Shown here piece by piece: positions 5,111-8,483 of a stretch of 8,483 nucleotides of DNA. Below the pieces are notes generated by a model. That model was not told the DNA's origin. It saw only the letters and a list, made by a program, of their open reading frames with translations, and ran no database searches. Source of the DNA: Treponema sp. GTDB taxonomy: Bacteria; Spirochaetota; Spirochaetia; Treponematales; Treponemataceae. A program made the translations under genes and the position numbers. The stretch covers positions 1 to 8,483 of the forward strand of contig JAFLSP010000077.1 in assembly GCA_022510885.1 (NCBI GenBank), written 5' to 3'. Each line of letters begins with the position of its first letter. Positions within the stretch are counted from its first letter, which is position 1.

Positions 5111-6523
5111 ATGCTTTCATTACAATCGGTTCACGTCGAACAGTTTTTGCCGCAGGGCGGACAGGCTTTTGCGCCGCAGACGGAGAAACCTGCGGACGCG
5201 AATGCCGTTTCGTTCATGGACTTGTTGCGTGCTGAGCAGCGCGCTGACGAAGGGCAGGACGTGGTTTCGCGTGTGAGTGACGAGCCGACAAATCCACCGA
5301 CACAGAAAGAAGAGAAGGTCGCAGAAAAAACGGACGATGATGCCGTGCGCATGGCGAATTCGCGCGATGAGAAGTCGCGCGTCACGCAAGAGACGGACGA
5401 GGAGGGGCAGGACGCGGACGGCGCGGAATCGCACGTGCTCGCGCTTGCCGCCGTCACCGAGCGCGTCGTTCCGCAGCAGCCGGTCGTGCCTGTTGCGGAA
5501 GAAAGGGATGTGGCAGTGCGCGCGGAATCGTTCACCGATATGCCGGCGGTCGCAGAGCAGGACGACCTGATGCGTCTGCATACAAAAGACACGCAGACGG
5601 CAAAAAACGTACCGCATGATGACGCGATTGCCCTTGATGATATGGCAACCGTGCCGCTTGTGGATGAGAACGCGCTAACAATCGCACCGTATACCGAACA
5701 TGACGAAGAAATGCTCGCGCAGATGCCAGAGATGACCGCCGAACAGCCGGTGCTCTTTGCACCGAATGCGGGTATGGTCACAGCACAAGGCGACGAACGT
5801 GCGGATGCACCGGCGGACGGAGCAAAGAAAGGCGTGACGGAGACCAAGAACAAGCCGCGCATCGCGGTGACAGACTTGCGCACCCAAAAGGCTGAAACGG
5901 CGGTGGAGACGGACAGGGCCGTGGGTAAGGCACAGCAGAAGAACGGCGCGGACTTTGCCTTTGCGCAGAAAAACGAGCCGACCGTGCAGATGACGATGGA
6001 GATGCTTGGCGCGGCCGACGTGAGCAAGAACATCACGTCGGCTTCTACGCAGACCGCGGCGGCGCACGGGTCTAACTTTCAGGCGATGCTGGCAAACGCG
6101 GTGCAGGAACACGCGCCTGATTTCGTGAAGGCGGGGAATATCATTTTGCGCGACGGCAACCAGGGTGCAATCAACGTGATTTTGCGGCCGGAATCGCTTG
6201 GAAACGTTAAGATTAGCCTGTCGCTTTCCGATAAAGTAATCAGCGGGCAGATTACGGTGCATTCGCAGGAAGCCTATGACGCGTTCAAGGACAGCATCGA
6301 CACGCTCAAGGCGGCGTTCGCGCAGAGCGGGTTTGAGGCGCAGGGCTTCGACTTGCAGTTTGCGGGCGGACAGCAGTTCGCGCAGTCCCGGCAGGACGAG
6401 TGGCAGAATCCCGAATTCGCCGTCCGTGCGGACAGGAGCTACGGGGACTTCGTGGCGGGCGAAACGGATGCGGACGCGGCGGGGTATGCGGTGTCCGATT
6501 ACGGCGTGAATATCGTTGCGTAA
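5111..6523 (+). CDS. fliK: Flagellar hook-length control protein FliK
   Basis: A 470-residue protein (called tap1 in older treponemal work) exported by the flagellar type III apparatus. It measures hook length and switches export specificity through FlhB. The C-terminal Flg_hook domain at about residues 338-425 is clear: 'INVILRPESLGNVKISLSL' followed by a helix with 'FKDSIDTLKAAFAQSGFE', typical of the L-x-P-x-x-LG signature. The N-terminal two thirds (about 25-330) is a long acidic low-complexity region rich in Asp, Glu, Ala, Gln and Thr. That composition is expected of the ruler segment and explains its poor conservation. I start at ATG 5111 because GGAGGT (5098-5103) lies 7 nt upstream; an in-frame GTG at 5096 overlaps that site and another at 5105 is too close. 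Its stop codon TAA (6521-6523) is part of the flgD ribosome binding site. Confidence 0.9.
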   Translation: MLSLQSVHVEQFLPQGGQAFAPQTEKPADANAVSFMDLLRAEQRADEGQDVVSRVSDEPTNPPTQKEEKVAEKTDDDAVRMANSRDEKSRVTQETDEEGQDADGAESHVLALAAVTERVVPQQPVVPVAEERDVAVRAESFTDMPAVAEQDDLMRLHTKDTQTAKNVPHDDAIALDDMATVPLVDENALTIAPYTEHDEEMLAQMPEMTAEQPVLFAPNAGMVTAQGDERADAPADGAKKGVTETKNKPRIAVTDLRTQKAETAVETDRAVGKAQQKNGADFAFAQKNEPTVQMTMEMLGAADVSKNITSASTQTAAAHGSNFQAMLANAVQEHAPDFVKAGNIILRDGNQGAINVILRPESLGNVKISLSLSDKVISGQITVHSQEAYDAFKDSIDTLKAAFAQSGFEAQGFDLQFAGGQQFAQSRQDEWQNPEFAVRADRSYGDFVAGETDADAAGYAVSDYGVNIVA

Positions 6524-6527
6524 GGAG
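6522..6527 (+). promoter_or_regulatory. flgD ribosome binding site overlapping the fliK stop codon
   Basis: AAGGAG (6522-6527) lies 7 nt before flgD ATG 6535 and shares its first two bases with the fliK stop TAA (6521-6523). Ribosomes finishing fliK therefore terminate on the flgD initiation site, which suggests translational coupling. Confidence 0.75.
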
Positions 6528-6534
6528 CAGTGAG

Positions 6535-7008
6535 ATGAATTTTCAGGTGAAAGGCGCAGCGGAGTTGGGTACGCTGACTGCGGCGGAGCAGTTCCGGGTT
6601 GAGAACGACGTCAATGCGTTTAACAAAAAGCTCGACTTTGAGCTGCGCGAAGGACGTATGGCAAGCAATCAGCTGGGCAAAGACGACTTCCTCAAACTGC
6701 TGGTGACGCAGTTGTCCAACCAAGACCCGCTCAGCCCGATGGAGAATACGGAATTCATCGCGCAGATGGCGCAGTTCTCTTCGCTCGAACAGATGACGAA
6801 CATGAGCAACAACTTTGAGCGGCTGAGTACGCTGATGAACACAAGCGCGGCGACGGAGACTATCGGCCGTGCGGTGGAAATCGAGGTGGGCGACACGACG
6901 ATGATTGGCGTGGTTGAGGCGGTGACGCGCGAGGCAAATCCGCAGCTCAAGGTGAACGGGCAGCTGTATGACATGAACCGCGTGAAAGCGGTGTATGGTC
7001 TGCAATAA
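6535..7008 (+). CDS. flgD: Flagellar hook-assembly capping protein FlgD
   Basis: A 157-residue hook scaffold protein that is exported and forms a cap at the tip of the growing hook, where it guides FlgE subunits into place. The FlgD signature is strong at residues 47-86: 'LGKDDFLKLLVTQL', 'NQDPLSPMENTEFIAQMAQF' and 'SSLEQM'. Residues 109-157 form a short beta-rich tail beginning IGRAVEI. The protein is shorter than enterobacterial FlgD (about 230 residues) because the C-terminal Tudor/Ig-like region is reduced, which is normal for spirochetes. ATG 6535 has an ideal Shine-Dalgarno; a longer reading to 6400 only overlaps fliK and has no similarity. The gene sits 11 nt after fliK and 30 nt before flgE, all in one direction. 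Confidence 0.93.
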   Translation: MNFQVKGAAELGTLTAAEQFRVENDVNAFNKKLDFELREGRMASNQLGKDDFLKLLVTQLSNQDPLSPMENTEFIAQMAQFSSLEQMTNMSNNFERLSTLMNTSAATETIGRAVEIEVGDTTMIGVVEAVTREANPQLKVNGQLYDMNRVKAVYGLQ

Positions 7009-7038
7009 ATAAGGGACTGGTTTTAAGAGGGTAGCTAT

Positions 7039-8430
7039 ATGATGAGATCTTTGTATGCGGGCGTTTCGGGATTGCAGAATCACCAGACGAGGATGGACGT
7101 TATCGGTAACAATATCGCTAACGTGAATACCTACGGCTTTAAGCGCGGGCGCGTTGACTTTCAGGACATGATTAGCCAACAGTTGAGCGGTGCGGCAAAA
7201 CCGACGACCGAAGTGGGCGGCGTGAATCCCAAGCAGGTGGGGCTTGGCATGAGCGTGGCGGCAATCGACACGATTTTTACGCAGGGTAACTTGCAGTCTA
7301 CGGGCGTGGGTACGGACATTGCCATTCAGGGCAACGGCTTCTTCGTCGAGAAGAGCGGCGACAAGACCTACTACACCCGCTCGGGCGCGTTCAGCCTTGA
7401 CAGTGAGGGTACGCTCGTCAACCCGGCAAACGGTTTCCGCGTGCAAGGCTGGATGGCGCGTGACGTGGACGGTCAGCAGATTCTGCGCACGTCGGCGACC
7501 CCGGAGGACCTGATTATCCCGGTCGGCTCAAAAGACCCGGCGCGCGCGACGACGATGGTCAACTATGCCTGTAACCTGGACAAGAACCTGCCGCTCATCC
7601 CGGAGAACCCCACGGAAGCCGACATCATGAAAGGCACTTGGACGACGGAGATGAAGATTTATGACAGCTTCGGCACGGAGCACAACCTGACGGTGGCGTT
7701 CACGCGCGTTCCCGATAACCCGAACCAGTGGGTTGCGGCGGTGCAGGTTGACCCGGAAGCGGGCGAGGAGCGCGAGACGCGCATCGGCTTAGGCACGACG
7801 GACGGCATGGGCACGACCTTCACCATCAACTTCGACAACAACGGTATCCTTGCGTCCGTGACGGACAGCGCGGGGAATACGTCGAACCCGGAGGGCGAAA
7901 TTATCCTGCAGACTTCGTTCAACGTGCCGGATTCAACGCCGAACGCGGACGGTACGCCGTATCGGCAGGAGTTCGCGCTCAACTTGGGTACGATTGGCAG
8001 CATGATTAACACGGTGACGCAGAGTTCGTCATCCAGCTCCACCAAGGCGTTCTCGCAGGACGGCTACACGCTCGGCTATCTGGACAACTTCAAGATTGAT
8101 TCGAGCGGCGTCATCACGGGCGTGTACTCGAACGGCACGAACCGCACGATTGGTCAGATTGCCCTGGCGACGTTCACCAACCAGAACGGACTTGAGAAAG
8201 CGGGAGACAACACGTTCGTGGAGAGCAACAACTCCGGCATGGCGAATATCGGCACGAGTGGCATTGCGGGCAAAGGCTCAATGCTTGCCGGTACGCTCGA
8301 AATGTCGAACGTTGACTTGAGCGAGCAGTTTACGGACATGATTGTGACGCAGCGTGGCTTCCAGTCCAATGCCAAAACGATTCAGACGGCGGACACCCTG
8401 CTTGAGACGGTCATCAACCTGAAACGCTAA
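7039..8430 (+). CDS. flgE: Flagellar hook protein FlgE
   Basis: A 463-residue subunit of the hook, the universal joint between motor and periplasmic filament. The N-terminal rod/hook signature '[18 protein letters not shown]' is followed by [18 protein letters not shown] (21-38), and the C-terminal D0 helix includes '[19 protein letters not shown]' (436-454). The length matches Treponema FlgE. The protein has a single cysteine, Cys178, with Lys165 and Asn179 nearby. Known work on T. denticola FlgE shows Lys165 and Cys178 forming a lysinoalanine cross-link between subunits, so this hook should be covalently cross-linked too. Residues 329-334 form a six-serine run in the variable surface domain. 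GAGGG (7027-7031) precedes two adjacent in-frame ATGs (7039 and 7042), with spacing favouring 7039. A terminator follows 26 nt after the stop. Confidence 0.96.
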   Translation: MMRSLYAGVSGLQNHQTRMDVIGNNIANVNTYGFKRGRVDFQDMISQQLSGAAKPTTEVGGVNPKQVGLGMSVAAIDTIFTQGNLQSTGVGTDIAIQGNGFFVEKSGDKTYYTRSGAFSLDSEGTLVNPANGFRVQGWMARDVDGQQILRTSATPEDLIIPVGSKDPARATTMVNYACNLDKNLPLIPENPTEADIMKGTWTTEMKIYDSFGTEHNLTVAFTRVPDNPNQWVAAVQVDPEAGEERETRIGLGTTDGMGTTFTINFDNNGILASVTDSAGNTSNPEGEIILQTSFNVPDSTPNADGTPYRQEFALNLGTIGSMINTVTQSSSSSSTKAFSQDGYTLGYLDNFKIDSSGVITGVYSNGTNRTIGQIALATFTNQNGLEKAGDNTFVESNNSGMANIGTSGIAGKGSMLAGTLEMSNVDLSEQFTDMIVTQRGFQSNAKTIQTADTLLETVINLKR

Positions 8431-8456
8431 CCTTTTGCCAGTAGATAAAAAGTATG

Positions 8457-8483
8457 AAAGCCCTGCATGAGCAGGGCTTTTTT
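8457..8483 (+). terminator. Rho-independent terminator after flgE
   Basis: AAAGCCCTGC (8457-8466) pairs with GCAGGGCTTT (8471-8480) around a 4-nt ATGA loop, giving a perfect 10-bp stem with T residues continuing to the window edge. It should end the flbB-fliK-flgD-flgE transcript or strongly reduce read-through. Confidence 0.92.

Noticed and set aside
5131..6036. A 301-codon minus-strand open reading frame rich in Ser and Cys
   Set aside because: It mirrors the acidic low-complexity part of fliK; the unusual composition comes from the complement of Asp/Glu/Ala codons.
6400..6534. Extension of flgD upstream into fliK
   Set aside because: The added residues are the shifted-frame reading of the fliK end, and ATG 6535 has an ideal ribosome site.
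8021..8043. Six-serine run in FlgE as a possible simple-sequence phase-variation tract
   Set aside because: The serines use mixed codons, so there is no homopolymer or short DNA repeat that could slip.
1..8483. CRISPR array, insertion sequence, prophage or toxin-antitoxin system
   Set aside because: No regularly spaced repeats, transposase or integrase motifs, or small paired genes were visible on either strand.

Overview
The window looks like a chromosomal segment of a GC-rich spirochete, most likely Treponema or a close relative. Three things point there. There is a FlbB (periplasmic-flagella collar protein) gene ahead of fliK, flgD and flgE. The hook protein FlgE is 463 residues long and has a single cysteine at position 178 and a lysine at 165, the pair that cross-links in the Treponema denticola hook. 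There is also a eukaryotic-type hexokinase, as treponemes carry. The species cannot be named from sequence alone.

Layout. Bases 1-148 hold no gene I can support, apart from a good promoter (110-138) for a tRNA-Arg(UCU) at 149-222 that ends at its own terminator (231-258). On the minus strand lies a secreted lipoprotein of unknown function with a carbohydrate-binding-module-like body (926 to 339). It has its own near-consensus promoter and a tight terminator. Upstream of it, also on the minus strand, is a Rep/UvrD-family DNA helicase (3071 to 1029). On the plus strand a hexokinase (3117-4379) starts only 45 bp from the helicase start, in the opposite direction. It is followed by flbB (4427-5053), fliK (5111-6523), flgD (6535-7008) and flgE (7039-8430), and a strong terminator closes the window (8457-8483).

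How the parts work together. flbB-fliK-flgD-flgE is a hook-assembly operon. FlbB forms a ring at the motor collar, FlgD caps the growing hook, FlgE is the hook subunit and FliK measures hook length and triggers the export switch. Hexokinase and Rep are housekeeping genes that share a very compact divergent promoter region. The lipoprotein is an independent unit.

The most interesting signals are regulatory. (1) The helicase/hexokinase gap has a -10 hexamer exactly 6 nt upstream of each ATG and no Shine-Dalgarno on either side, which suggests two leaderless mRNAs from mutually overlapping promoters. (2) The fliK Shine-Dalgarno is buried in a long hairpin, and a sigma-28-like promoter overlaps the loop of that hairpin, so promoter choice could decide whether fliK is translated. 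(3) The hexokinase has Lys where the glucose-binding Glu normally sits. (4) A terminator directly after flgE separates it from the motility genes that usually follow. I saw no mobile element, CRISPR array, prophage or defence system.
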